Positions 19,601 through 34,600 of a stretch of DNA of 64,000 bases are shown here, in pieces. The notes beneath the pieces were generated by a model. It was not told the DNA's origin. It saw nothing but the letters and a program-made list of their open reading frames with translations, and ran no database searches. Origin of the DNA: Brevibacillus brevis (GTDB taxonomy: Bacteria > Bacillota > Bacilli > Brevibacillales > Brevibacillaceae); contig NZ_LR134338.1 of the NCBI RefSeq assembly GCF_900637055.1, positions 3,048,001 through 3,112,000 of the forward strand. The letters are read 5' to 3'. A program made the translations under genes and the position numbers. Position 1 is the stretch's first letter, and every line of letters starts with the position of its first letter.

Positions 19601-22600
19601 ATCCACTACCTTTTGCCACGCCTGTTCAAACGCATCGACGTGCAAGCCCTCCATCGTCATGGCAAAGTGAACAATATAGTCTCCCCCCTCTTGCTCGTAC
19701 AGGGAGTGGAACAGCATGCCACCTTGCAATGGACTGAGTGGATAGACGTTTTCGATCAGGCGATCCTGTCCCAGATGCTTGTCGATAGCACGTTGATCCA
19801 TTCGCGCTAGTGGGAAGTCAGATGGCGTATAGCCGCCTGCTTCTTCGGACTGGCAGTGCGCAATGATCTCGCGCAAAGCTTCCAGATAGTTGCACGCAAG
19901 CTCTTGAATCGTGCTTTCCTCGTGAATATTTTCGCTATATATCCATGAGACATGGAGTTGTTCTCCGGTGATGACACTGTTTACATCAATCAGGTGCTGG
20001 CGTATTGTGTCTTTCCCCAGATTGGAGCCTCTTGATTCTTGTGCCATGCCAAATCTCGATTCGGCTTGAACGATCTGATCAAACTGCCCAAGGTAGTTGA
20101 AGCTGATTTCTGGCTGCGGCTTTTCACCTAGGAGTTTTTTCAACTCCTCATCCTGACTGAGGTATCGGAAAATGCCGTAGCCGACACCTTTCTTTGGAAT
20201 GCGACGAAGCTGTTCCTTGACCGCTTTCAAAGCGTCACCCCACGGTTTCGACGGGTCAATTGAAAGCTGTACCGGGTACATGCTCGTAAACCAGCCAACC
20301 GTTCGGGATAAGTCCGCTCCTTCGATCATTTCCTCACGTCCGTGCCCTTCCAGATGAACGGCTACTATTTTTTCACCTGTCCAACGATTCATTGCTTTGG
20401 TTAAAGCGGTAAGCAATACATCATTGATTTGCAGGCGGTAAGGCGAAAGCGTCTCCTGCAACAACGCGCGAGTTTCTTCAATAGTAAGCGCAAGACTTAC
20501 TTGCTTGGAGGTTGCATCTGTGTTTTGACTTGGTTCGAAAGCACGGTCAATGGGAAGTGGATTCACTTCATCACTTTGGCCCAGCCAGAACGCTTTTTCC
20601 GGCTCGAACGCTTCGGAATTCGCATAGGATTGCAATTGCTCTGCCCATGACTTGAATGAAGTCGTTTTCGCTGGGAATTGTACCGGTTGATCGTTTACAA
20701 GTTGCCCGTAAGCTGTTTGCAGATCCTCTAGCAAAATGCGCCAGGAAACACCGTCTATCACCAAATGGTGGGCAACAATCAGCAGACGACCAGGTAGGTC
20801 CGCTCCAAGATGGAAGTAAACGGCTTGGAAAACGGGTCCCTCACTTACATGTAGACGTGATTGGACCTCGTTTGCGATTTGCTCCAGACGACCAGCTTGT
20901 TCTTCTGCTAAGAAAGTGGACAGATCCACACTACGGAATGGAATGGTATCAGGACGTCCTTCCATATGTTGGGTCCAGCCTTGCTCGGTATGGTTATATC
21001 GCATACGTAATGCGTCATGATGAGTGAGCAGACTCTCGATGACACGCTCTAGAACATTCAGGTCAACGGGTTGTTGAACCGTCAAAAGCAAGGATTGGTT
21101 CCAATGATGGATCGACGGCTGTTCAGTCGTGAAGAACCACGATTGAATTGGCGTGAGCGGCACCTCTCCCGTCAAGATGCCTTGTTCTGCTTGGATTTTT
21201 ACTGCTTGTATGCCGCCAGTCTCTGTTACGACTCTTGCCAGTTCCGCGATGGTTTGATTTCTCAAGAGCTGTTTCGGTGTCAAACGAATTCCAGCCTGAT
21301 TGGCTCGAGAAACAATTTGGATACTCAAGATTGAGTCTCCACCCAACTCGAAAAAGTTGTCATAAATGCCAACGTTGTCAATACCTAGAACATTTTTCCA
21401 TATATCTGCAAGCGTAGCCTCAATAGCAGTTGTCGGAGCTGCAAAACTGCCTTCTGCTTCATTGTGTAAGAAATCAGGTACAGGCAATGCTTGTCGATCT
21501 ACCTTACCGTTTGGAGTCAGCGGCAGGTTACCCATGATGACAAATGCAGCTGGCACCATGTACTCAGGCAGCTTTTCCTTTAGATAGCTGCGGAAGTCAC
21601 TTGCTTGAATTTCTTGTTTTTCTCCAAGTACGACGTAGGCAGCGAGTCGTTTTACGCCCGGAATATCCTCACGTACGAGGACGATGGTTTCTTTTACCGC
21701 TGGATGAGTGTACAGAGCCGTTTCAATTTCACCCAGTTCGACCCGGAATCCTCGAATGCTCACCTGATCGTCAGCGCGACCAATGAAATCTATGTTTCCA
21801 TCTGGCAGGTAACGAACCAGGTCACCAGTTCGGTACATGCGCGCTCCCGGTTTTTGTGAGTATGGATTGGCTACGAACCTCTCTTTGGTTAGATCAGGGC
21901 GCTTCAGATAGCCCCGTGCCAAGCTGTCTCCTGCGATATAGAGCTCACCGGCTACACCAATCGGCACAGGTTTTCGCTTTTCATCAAGGACGTATACCTG
22001 CACATTATCTATTGGACGTCCGATTGATGGTGCGAAAACATGAGTAGCTTCTGGCGGAACGGCACCTGCTGTGGCGACAACCGCGTTTTCGGTTGGTCCG
22101 TATTGGTTCACAAGAGTAAACGGCATTGTTGCGGGTGGGTAATCGTGTAGCTTGTCGCCACCTGTGAGCATATAGCGCAGCTTCGTGTCGCTAGGCCATT
22201 CCAAGGTAAGCAACCTTTCCGCCAATGGCGTTGGCAAAAAGCTAATCGTGATACCCGATGCAACAAGCCAATCTCTGAGTTCCTCCGGTACAAGACGAAT
22301 TTCTTCAGATGGGAGATAAAGCGTTGCTCCCTTTGTCAGGTACGGCCAGATTTCCCAAACAGATGCATCAAAGGCTGTCCCTGCGATTTGTGAAGCTCGA
22401 TCATTTGAATCTACGCTATACGACCGTTGGTGCCAGAAAATGAGATTTAACAAGGCGGCATGTTCGATTTCTACCCCTTTTGGCGTTCCAGTAGAGCCAG
22501 ACGTATAGATGACATACGCCAGATTCTCTGTTGTCATTGCCATGTTCGGTGCCTCGCTGCTCTCTTCCGAAATGATAGTCCAATCACGGTCCAAGCAGAT

Positions 22601-25600
22601 GAATGATGCAGTTCCTTCCGGCAATCGCCCTAACAGTCGTTCTTGGGTTAATACAACTGGCATATTGGCATCTTTCATCATGAAAGCAAGGCGCTCTTGT
22701 GGATACGCCGTGTCCATTGGGACATAAGCACCGCCAGCTTTGAGTATTCCTAGCTGACCGATAAGCATATCGATGGAACGTTCTACGCAGATGCCGACAA
22801 GTGTTTCGGAGGATACTCCCTGTTTTTGCAGGTAGTTCGCTACCTGATTCGCTTTGGCATCCAGTTCTGCATAGGTGATCTGCCCTTCTTCGGAAACAAC
22901 TGCTAATTGATTTGGCAACTCTTGTGCAATCCGTGCAACCCTTTCATGTACGCATGTTTCACGTTCATAAGGTACATTTGTATCATTCCATTGAAGGAGA
23001 AGCTGCTCCTGTTCCATATCGCTCAAGAGAGGTATGGCTGTGACCGGTTGCATCGGATTGATCGAAATCGCCTCCAGCAGGTTGGAGAAATGGTTCCCCA
23101 TGCGCTCGATCGTTGCTGGATCAAAAAGATCGGTGTTGTACTCGAATGTGGCGATAAGTCCATCAGGTGCTTCTACGGTGGTCAAGGTGATGTCAAACTT
23201 GGCGCTTACGCCTTCCTGACCTCTGTGGAAAGGCTCGATGCGAATCTGGGACAATTCTTGTACTTCCATCGGGATGTTTTGCAGTACGAACATCACTTGG
23301 AACAACGGTGAGTAGCTCAGGCTTCGTTCCAGCTCCAGTTCATCTACCAGTTTTTCAAACGGCAGGTCTTGATGCGCATAAGCTTCCAGTGCGGTCTCTC
23401 GTACTTTTGCAAGCAAGTCTCGGAAGGTTGGCTCCCCAGACATGTCCGTACGCATGACCAAGGTGTTAATGAAGAAACCAATAAGTGACTCCATTTCCTG
23501 TCGATTTCGTCCTGCGACCGGACTTCCGACGAGGATGTCATTTTGACCACTGTAGCGATAGAGCAGTGTCTGAAAGGCAGCTAGCAAAGTCATGAATAAG
23601 GTTGATCCTTCTTCACGGCTAAGCGCTTTTAGATCGGCAAGCAGTTTTTCTGAGAGCCTAATCGTATGCATCGCCCCTTTATGGCTCTGAACGGCAGGGC
23701 GTGGACGATCTGTCGGCAATCTCAGAAGTGGTTCTGCATCGCCTATTTGTTTTTTCCAGTACGCCAATTGTTGCTCCAATACTTCTCCTTGCAACCAATT
23801 GCGTTGCCATGCCGCATAGTCTGCATATTGCAGCGGCATTTCGGCAAGCTGTGGTGTTTCTCCAGCAGATAACGCTTCGTAGATGGAGACTAACTCACCC
23901 ATGAATACACTCATGGACCATCCATCCGCAATGATGTGGTGTAAATTGAGCAAAAATACATACGCTTGTTCATCCATGCAAATCAGTTTTGCCCGCAATA
24001 ACGGCCCTTGATTCAGATGAAACGATTGTTCTGCATCTTCTATGGCGAGACGCAATGCTTCTACTTCTCGCTCCTCTTCGTTCCAGTCTCGTAAGTCGAT
24101 TCGTTCCAGGTTCCACTCAATATTCGGGTAAATAACTTGAACAGCTTCTCCATTGATATCGGAGAAAGTTGTACGCAAGCTCTCATGACGTTGGATGATC
24201 AGCTTGAGACTGCGCTCCCACGCATCGACGTCTAGCTCACCGATCAGACGAACAGCAGATGGGATGTTGTATACGGAACTGTCTGGCAACAGCTTGTCCA
24301 AATACCACAAACGTTGTTGCGCAAACGAGAGCGGCAAGTGTTCGTCACGCGACACTGGCACGGGCGGGATGTCAGTAAGACCCGCTTCCCCTTGTAACAA
24401 TGTCGTAATTTTTTCACTGATCGCAGCCGTTGTCGGATAATCAAACAGCGTACGAAGCGGCATGTCTACGCCAAAAGCTTGACGCATACGGGAAATCGCT
24501 TGGGTAGCCAGGAGGGAATGTCCCCCTCGTTCAAAGAAATCGTCGTGAATCCCGACTTGCTCAACGGCAAGCACCTGTGTCCAAATGTTCGCCACTATTT
24601 CTTCTGCTGGTGTGCGAGGTGCGACATACTCTTGTTGTGTGGTCAAAAGTCCCCAATCCGGTGTAGGCAGTGCTCGGTGGTCTACTTTTCCGTTGACCGT
24701 AAGCGGAATAGCCTCCATCCAGACTATGCCTGCTGGAATCATGTAATCTGGCAATGTCTCTTTCAGATAGAGAGCGAGCTCCTCTGTAGCTGGCTTCTCT
24801 TCACCCATTGCAACCAGATAAGCAGCCAAACGATTGTCTCGTACGGTAATGACAGCTTCCCGAATCGCAGAGTGCTTTCTCAATGCGTTTTCGATTTCGC
24901 CTAATTCGATGCGGAAGCCGCGAATTTTCACCTGATTATCGATACGTCCGAGGAATTCGAGGTTACCGTCTTGCAAATAGCGCACCTGATCCCCCGTGCG
25001 ATACAGACGTTCACCTTCCGCTCCAAACGGATGAGTGATAAAGCGTTCCGCTGTAAGCTCTGGACGATTCCAGTAACCGCGTGCCAAGCCTTTTCCACCA
25101 ATGTACAGCTCACCTGGTACGCCTATAGGGACAGGCTTCAGATTGGCATCTAATACGTAGATGGTTGCATTGGCGATTGGGCGGCCAATTGGCGTGCTCG
25201 TCAGATTCGCATCCAAAAGCATCAGCGTAGTGCAAACGGTTGCCTCCGTTGGTCCGTAGCAATTGAAAAATTGACGATGCTTTGCATAGCGAGTGATGAG
25301 CTCATTGCTTGGTGCTTCGCCACCGATCACTAATGTTTTCAGATCAGGCAGGTCGGCGTCAGGTAATGCTGCCAGTACAGCGGGCACCGTCATCACAGTT
25401 GTGATTTGTTTTTCTTGCAAGACAGAGATGAGTTCAGGGCCTGGCAAGAGCATTTCCCGATCCTCAATGACTAAGGTCGCACCCGAAATCAAAGCCATGA
25501 CGATCTCAGCAACAGATACGTCAAAGCTGAACGAACATAACTGCAAGACGCGGCTAGACGGTTGGACTTGGAACAAATCGATCAGGTAATAAGCCATATT

Positions 25601-28600
25601 CATCGCACTATGGTGTTCGACCATTACGCCTTTGGGCAAGCCAGTGGAACCAGATGTGTAAATGACATAGGCAAGATTTTGTTCTGTAATCCCACTTGCC
25701 ACATCGTAAACAGGTTCATTGTCCAGAGCATTACTGTCAAGGCAAATGACCTGAGCCTTTGTTGTACCCAAATGGTTTGCCAGAGATTGCTGGGTCAACA
25801 CGATGTTTGCCTGCGAATCCTCGATCATGTAGGCAATACGCTCTAGCGGATGTGCCGGGTCGATTGGAACATAGGCGGCACCTGCTTTCATCACACCGAG
25901 AATCCCAACGATCATCTCAGGAGAGCGCTCGATGCAAATCCCGACGAGCGTATCTGGTTTCACGCCTTGGGCAAGGAGATGATGCGCCAATTGGTTCGCT
26001 CGCTGGTTCAGTTCGGCATACGTCATTTCCATCTCTTTGTACATGAGTCCGATCGCATCTGGCGCCTTTTTTACTTGGTGTTCAAATGCTTGATGAATGC
26101 AAAGCCCGGTTGGATAATCCGTCTTCGTTTCGTTCCACTCGACCAAAACCTGCTCTTGTTCGCTTCCGCTGATCATGCGCACATCAGCCAGAGATTGATC
26201 AGGATTTGCTGTCATCGATTGAAGCAGAAGTGTCATTTGCTCTAGGACACGTTCGATACGTTCATGATCGAATCGGTTTTGATCAAAAACGATTTTGAGG
26301 ACAAATTCTTTGCCAGGGCCACATACTACGGTAAGTGGATAGTTTGTTTGCTCCGCAGAGTCTACATCAGAAATCTGAATACTGCTGTCCATTTCTTTTA
26401 CAGACTCGTCGATCGGGTAGTTCTCAAAGATAAAAATACTTTCGAACAGAGATGTGTTGCGCCCGAATTCACTCCAACTTTGGATGTCAACCAGCGGCGT
26501 GTACTCATATTGGCGAATCTCCAGTTGCATTTCTTGCAATTCCCACAGCCATACCCGAACGGTTTTGCTTGGATCGAGTGTGATTCGAACCGGAAGCGTA
26601 TTGATGAACAGACCAACCATATTTTCTACGCCATGCAAATCGGCTGGACGTCCTGAACCAGTGGCCCCGAATACGACATCTGCTTCACCACTGTAAGCTC
26701 CGAGGATCATTCCCCACGCACTTTGTATTAATGTATTCAGCGTTACCTGATGCTGACGGGCAAATGATTGCAGATGTTCTGTAAACTCGGTTGAGAATCG
26801 GATAAAGCGCTCGTCGTAGGTTTTTGGTTCTCCGATGGATTGGAGAGCTTGTCCGAGATTGATTTGTGTCGGTCCGTATATCCCTTTCAAATGGTTGCGC
26901 CAGAAGCGTTCCGCAGCTTGCAAGTCTTGACGCTGGATCCACGCAACATACTGGGAAAATGGCTGTACAGCCCCAAGCTGAATGTCTCTTCCATCTGCCA
27001 GCGCTAGATAAGCGGCAAACCAGTCTTTCAGGACAAGCGGCAAGCTCCAGCCGTCCAGTAATACGTGGTGGAAGCTCCAGATAAAGCGATACGCTTCGTT
27101 GCTAATCCTGAACAAAGTCAAACGCATGAGAGGTGGTTCTGTAATGGAGAAGTTCCGCTTGCGATCCTCTTCCAAAAATGCGTCTAACGCTGCTTTCTGC
27201 CTATCCGTCGGCAAATGTCGCAGATCTCTCTCATCAACTGTCACCCGTACGTGCTTGCGGACAATTTGATGCGGATTGACTACTCCATCCCAGATAAAGG
27301 AGGTACGCAGAATAGAATGACGATCGATGACTTTTTGCCATGCTTGCTGGAAAGCATCGACCTGCAAATGATGGATCGTCATGGAGAATTGAACCACATA
27401 GTCTCCGCCCTCTTGTTCGTACAGGGAATGGAAAAGCATTCCTTCCTGTAACGGCGTCAGTGGATAGACGTTCTCGATAGAGTGATCTCTACCCACATAA
27501 GTGTCGATTGTACGCTGATCCAGACGAGACAACGGGAAGTCAGAAGGAGTATAGCCCCCTGCTTCTTCGGAGCGGCAATGTGCCATAATCTCACGCAAGG
27601 CGTCCATATAATCACGAGCAACTGCTTCCACCGTACTTTTCTCGTGGATGTTTTCGTTGTAAAACCAAGTGACATGCAGTTGTTCTCCGGAAATGACGCT
27701 GTTTACATCGATTAAATGCGCCCGAATGGAATCAGATGCAAGATTCGAGCCTCTCGATTCAGCAGCCATACCGAACTTAGCGTTAGACGAGACTACCTGA
27801 TCAAACTGGCCGAGGTAGTTGAAGCTGATCTCTGGCTTCATTCGAGACTTCAACTGCTCTTTCAGCTCGTCATCCTGACTTAAGTAGTGCAGGATACCAT
27901 AGCCAACTCCATTTTGCGGAATGGCTCGAAGCTGTTCTTTGACCGCTTTCAGCAGTTCGCTCCACGGTTTCGTCTGGTCAAGCGTAAGCTGTACAGGATA
28001 CATACTCGTGAACCAGCCAACGGTGCGGGATAAATCTGCTCCTTCCAAAATTTCCTCGCGTCCATGCCCCTCGAGATGGAAAGATAACGTCTGTTTCCCT
28101 GTCCAACGGTGCATCGCTTTTGTTAAGGCAGCGAGTAATACATCGTTTATTTTCAGTCGGTAAGGAGAAAGTGTTTCCTGCAACAGGGCACGGGTTTCTC
28201 CTGCGTTTAACGAGAATGTTACTTGTTTGGTTGTCGCTTCCGTGTTCTGACTTGATTCATAAAGGTGATCAATCGGGATTGGACTCGCCTCATGATCTTG
28301 TTTGAGCCAGTACTCTTTTTCTTGCAGGATGGCGTCTGAATTGGCATACGCGACTAATTGCTCAGCCCACATCTTGAACGAAGTCGTCTTTGCTGGCATT
28401 TGTACGTCTTGACCGTTCGCTATTTGATCATAGGTATGTTGCAGATCCTCCAGCAAAATACGCCACGATACACCGTCAACAACTAAGTGGTGAATGACGA
28501 GCAACAGTCGGCCAGCTTGCTCTTCGCCCATGTTGAAGTACACGGCTTGTACGACGGGACCCTCTGTGATATTTAGGCTCGCTTGTACTTCTTGGGAGAT

Positions 28601-31600
28601 TTCCTCCAGTCTGGACTCCTGTTCCTGTTTAGGGAGATTAGAAAGATCCACGCTACGGAATGGAACGTTCTCTTCAAGACCTTCCATCATTTGTGTCCAC
28701 ATGCCGTCCTGGTGTGAAAAGCGCATGCGCAACGCATCATGATGGGCCAATAGGCTCTCGATTGTTTGCTCCAGTACAACAAGGTCTACTGGCTGCTGAA
28801 CAGTCAGAAGGACCGACTGATTCCAGTGGTGCAGCGACGGTTGATTGGATTCAAGGAACCAATTTTGGATGGGAGTGAGCGGTACATTTCCAGTAACAGC
28901 GCCCTGTTCATTTTTCCATTTTGTATCTGTTGCTTGGCTCAAATCAGTAACAACGCGCAGCAATTCTGCAATGGTTTGATTTTCAAAAAGTTGCTTGGGT
29001 GTGAAATGAATTCCGGCATGATTGGCTCTTGCGACGATCTGGATACTGAGAATGGAGTCGCCGCCCAATTCGAAAAAGTTGTCGTAGATGCCGATGTTCG
29101 CAACGCCCAGCACACTTTTCCAGATACCCGCCAATTTCATTTCCAGATCCGTTGCAGGTGCTACATAACCGCTATCCGCCTCATTTCGGGAATAGTCAGG
29201 GATTGGTAGCGCCCGTCGATCCACTTTTCCGTTCGGTGTCAGCGGGAAGCTGTCCAACTTCACGAAGGCGGATGGGATCATGTACTCTGGCAGCTTATCC
29301 TTGAGATAGGATCGCATCTCGCTGTTAGTAACCTCTGTTTCTTCTGCAAAAACGAGGTAGGCGGCTAGGCGCTTGTCTCCAGGAGTTTCCTCTCTCACCA
29401 TGAGTACTGTTTCTTTTACAGCCGGGTGGCTCTGCAACACCGTCTCGATTTCGCCCAGTTCAATTCGGAAGCCGCGGATTTTTACTTGGTTGTCGATACG
29501 TCCGATAAACTCAATCGTGCCATCAGGCAAATAACGAACCAAGTCACCGGTACGGTACAGGCGAGAACCTCCTTGTGGGTCAAACGGATTCTCCACAAAA
29601 CGCTCTGCTGTTAACTCCGGATTGTTCAAATAACCGAGAGCGAGACCATCTCCGCCGATATATAATTCGCCTGCTGCCCCCAGAGGGACAGGTTGTTGAT
29701 GTTTGTCCAATACGTACACCGTGGTATTGCTGATCGGTCGGCCGATTGGGAAGGAGCTGACGCCTTCCGGAAGCTCCGTGACGGGATTGCAGCAAGTAAA
29801 CGTCGTGTTTTCCGTCGGGCCATATCCGTTAATCACCGTGATATCGCCAAGTGAAAGGACCTTGCGTACATGGGATGCGGAAACAACATCCCCACCGACA
29901 AGGAGTTGGCGCACGCCACGCAAGTACTCCACCTTGTGGTCAACCATGACCGTGAACAGACCAGCCGTCAGCCAAAGTGTCGTCACCTTGTGATTCTGAA
30001 TCGTCTCTCCCAGTTCATCGAGTGAAGGCTGATGTGGCGGCATCAACACCAGCTTCGCACCGTTTAACAACGCCCCCCAAATTTCAAAGGTAGCAGCATC
30101 AAACGATACAGTAGAGGCTTGCAGGAACACGTCCTCTTCCGTAATAGTCACGTAGTTCGTGTTTTTGATCAGGCGAACAATCCCGCGATGAACGACCAGC
30201 ACTCCTTTTGGTGTACCTGTTGAACCAGATGTGTAAATGACGTAGGCGAGACTGTCCGCGCTCATATCTACTTGAGGGGCAACGGTGCTTTCATCTGTCC
30301 ATTTTTCCCCAACAAGGTCGAGATTGAGAATGGTAAGCTCTCGTTCATGCCACTTGTCAGCCAAATGCTCCTGTGTTAATAAAATCGAAATCTTAGCATC
30401 TGCCAGCATGAAAGCCAGACGTTCTTGGGGATACGCCGGATCGAGTGGCACATACGCTCCACCTGCTTTGAGAATTCCCAGCATACCAACGAGCATATCT
30501 AACGAGCGTTCTACGCAAAGCCCGACAAAAGTACCTATTTCTACTCCTTGCTTTTGCAAGTAGTTGGCAAGCTGATTGGCTTTTGCCTCCAGCTCGGCGT
30601 AGGTCAACTGTTCTTCCCCCGCAACGACGGCGATACGATCTGGGTATTGGGCCGCTGTTTCAGCAAACAGTTGTGGAACGGTTTTATCCCGCGGGTAGTC
30701 GCTCGCTGTGTTGTTAAGCTCTACCACCTGTTGATTTCGTTCGCTCTCCCTTAGAAGATCAAGTTTTTCAATCGACTCCTCTGGTTGGGCGATGATAGCC
30801 TCAAGCAGATTTTGCAAATGACCAGTCATTCGCTCTATCGTCGATCTGTCGAACAAATCTGTGCTGTACTCAAAGGAAGCCACAAGTCCGTCTGCCTGCT
30901 CTCTCATTGTCAATGTGAGATCAAACTTGGAGGTCGTCAAATGTCGCTCAGAATCCAATGGTGTGAGCTGAATGCCGGACGTTACTGCTTCCTCCAGCGG
31001 GAAGTTTTGCAGGACAAACATGACCTGGAACAACTGCGAGTGGCTGAGGCTACGCTCCAGCTGTAGCTCATCGACCAATTTTTCAAAAGGCAAATCTTGA
31101 TGTGCATATGCCTCCAGCGCTGTTTCGCGAACGCGTGCCAGTAATTCTGTAAATGTCACATCTCCTGTTACGTTGGTTCGAAGTGCCAAAGTGTTGACGA
31201 AGAATCCAATCAAATTCTCGGTTTCTTGACGATTGCGTCCAGCTACCGGACTTCCCACAACGATGTCTTCTTGACCACTATAGCGGTATAGAAGGGTTTG
31301 GAATGCAGCCAGCAACGTCATAAACAAGGTAGAATTGGACTCCTGGCTAAGTCCTTTCAATTTGGCGAGCAAGTCCGCAGAAAAGGTCTCGGTGTAAATG
31401 GCTCCTTTATAGGATTGCACAGCAGGGCGCGAACGGTCCGTCGGCAGTGCTAGAAGCGGCTCTGCACCACTCAGTTTTTCTTTCCAATAAGTAACCTGCT
31501 GCTCCAAGATTTCGCCATCCAGCCACTCACGCTGCCATGTGGCGAAATCCGCATATTGAATCGGTAGCTCTGCTAGCTCGGGTGTTTCTTGTTTGCTGAA

Positions 31601-34600
31601 GGCTTCGTAATTGGCAAGCAATTCGCGATAGAAGATGCCCATCGACCAGCCATCAGAGATGATGTGGTGCATGTTGATCAAGAAGACATATGCGTGATCA
31701 TCTGTTTGGATCATTGTCGCGCGTATCAGCGGTCCTTGTCCAAGGGCAAATGCTCGGGCAGCATCGGCTTCGGCCAATTGCTCTATCTTTTGTTCTTTCT
31801 TTTCAGCGGATAGGTCGCGTAAGTCCAGAATGTCCATTTTCCAGTCCATATGCGGATGAATGACTTGTACGGATTGTCCGTCTATTTCGTGGAACGTGGT
31901 ACGCAAGCTTTCGTGACGCAATATGATCGCCTGTAAACTCTTCTCCCATGCCACTACGTCGAGTTCGCCTTGCAAGCGAAGGGCAGATGGGATGTTGTAC
32001 ATCGGACTTTCTGGCATGAATCGATCAAAGAACCACAATCGCTGTTGGGCAAAAGACAACGGCAGATTGCTTTGTCTTGACACAGGCTGAATCGATCCAC
32101 CAATCGCTTCTTTCTCTCCCAAATGAAGTGCTGCTCCCTGTTCACTCCATGCTGCAATGGTCGGATTTTCAAAAATGGAGCGCACCGTCTGCTCTATTCC
32201 AAAAGCCTCTCGTAGGCGTGAAATGGCTCGTGTCGCCAATAGTGAATGCCCACCAAGCTCGAAAAAGTTATCGTGAATCCCCACTTTTTCGACTCCAAGC
32301 ACCTGCGACCATATGTTGGCAATCAGCTCTTCTACCTGATTGCGCGGCTCCATATAGCCTTTGTCGGAAGCTGGATTTGTCCATTCCGGTTCCGGCAGTT
32401 GTTTGCGGTCGATTTTACCATTTGCCGTCAAAGGCATCGCATCAAGGAAAATATAAAATGATGGCCCCATGAATTCTGGCAACTTCGTTTTTGTCCATGC
32501 ACGCAATTCAGAAGTTTCGAGCGCGATGCCGCCTGAAACGGTAAGATACGCAGTTACATGCTTCTCGCCCGGCTTACTCTCACGGACCATGACCACAACT
32601 TCGTTCACAGCCGGATGCAAGCTGAGTGCTGCTTCCACCTCACCTAATTCGATGCGGAACCCGCGGATTTTTACTTGGTTGTCGATACGCCCGATAAACG
32701 CAATCGTGCCATCAGGCAAATAACGAACCAAGTCACCAGTGCGGTACAGGCGAGAACCTCCTTGTGGGTCAAACGGATTCTCCACAAAACGCTCTGCGGT
32801 TAACTCCGGATTGTTCAAATAACCGAGAGCGAGACCATCTCCGCCTATATATAATTCGCCTGCTGCACCCAGAGGGACAGGCTGTTGATGTTTGTCCAAT
32901 ACGTACACGGTGGTATTGCTGATCGGTCTGCCGATCGGGAAGGAGTTGACGCCTTCCGGAAGCTCCGTGACGGGATTGCAGCAAGTAAACGTCGTGTTTT
33001 CCGTCGGACCATATCCGTTAATCACCGTGATATCGCCAAGTGAAAGGACCTTGCGTACATGGGATGCGGAAACAACATCCCCACCGACAAGGAGTTGGCG
33101 CACGCCACGCAAGTACTCCACCTTGTGGTCAACCATGACCGTGAACAGACCAGCCGTCAGCCATAGTGTCGTTACCTTGTGATTCTGAATCGTCTCTCCC
33201 AGTTCATCGAGTGAAGGCTGATGCGGAGGCACCAACACCAGCTTCGCTCCGTTTAGCAACGCCCCCCAAATTTCAAAGGTAGCAGCATCAAACGATACGG
33301 TAGAGGCTTGCAGGAACACGTCCTCTTCCGTAATGGTCACGTAGTTCGTGTTTTTGATCAGGCGAACAATCCCGCGATGGACGACCAGCACTCCTTTTGG
33401 TGTACCTGTTGAACCTGATGTGTAAATGACGTAGGCGAGACTGTCCGCGCTTATATCTACTTGAGGAGCGACTGTGCTTTCTTCTGTCCACTTTTCCTCA
33501 GCAAGTTCGAGATTGAGAACGGTAAGCTCTTGTCCTTGCCACCTGTCAGATAAATGCTCCTGTGTCAATAAAATCGAAATCTTAGCATCTGCCAGCATGA
33601 AAGCCAGACGTTCTTGGGGATACGCCGGATCGAGTGGCACATACGCTCCACCTGCTTTGAGAATCCCCAGCATACCAACGAGCATATCTGACGAGCGCTC
33701 TACGGATAGTCCAACAAAAGTACCTGTTTCTACTCCTTGCTTTTGCAAGTAGTTGGCAAGCTGATTGGCTTTTGCCTCCAGCTCGGCGTATGTCAACTGT
33801 TCCTCCCCCGCAACGACGGCGATACGATCTGGGTATTGGGCCGCTGTTTCAGCAAACAGTTGTGGAACGGTTTTATCCCGCGGGTAGTCGCTCGTTGTAT
33901 CGTTTAGCCCGACCAGTAGATGCTGTCTTTCTTCTTGACTGAGAAAAGAGATTGAGGACAGGCGTTGTTTCGGATTCTCGACAATTGCTACTAGAATGGA
34001 TGCCATTTGGTCAAGTGTCCGTTCGATCGCTGCCTGCTCAAAGCGGTCTGTCCTGTACATCATTTTGATGCGAAACTGCTCGCCCGGAATCCCGACAATC
34101 GTGAGCGGATTATCTACTTCTTGGAAGTGCTGTACATGAGAGATGGAAAAACCGAATTCCTTCTCTTCCCCTTCTCCCAGCGGATAGTTCTCAAATACGA
34201 AAATACTTTCAAACAGTGGTAGTCCACGCGGTACATCCGTCCAGCCCTGGATATCCACCAATGGAGAGTATTCATACTGTCGGACTCTAGATTGCTGATC
34301 CTGTAACTCCTTGAACCACTGATCCAACGTTTGCTCAGGATCGACTTTCGTTTTCATCGGCAACGTGTTGATAAACATTCCAACCATCTGCTCTACACCT
34401 GGCAGATCGCTCGGGCGCCCGGAACCGGTTACGCCGTAAACCACGCTTTCTTCTCCGCTCAAACGGCTGAGGAGAATAGCCCATGCCCCTTGCACGATGG
34501 TGTTGATCGTAACCTTATACGTTCGAGCTAATTTCAAGAGAGCTTTCGTGACTTCATCAGTCAAGGTTCGCGTCGATTCATGAATCCCTTTTTCCTGCTC

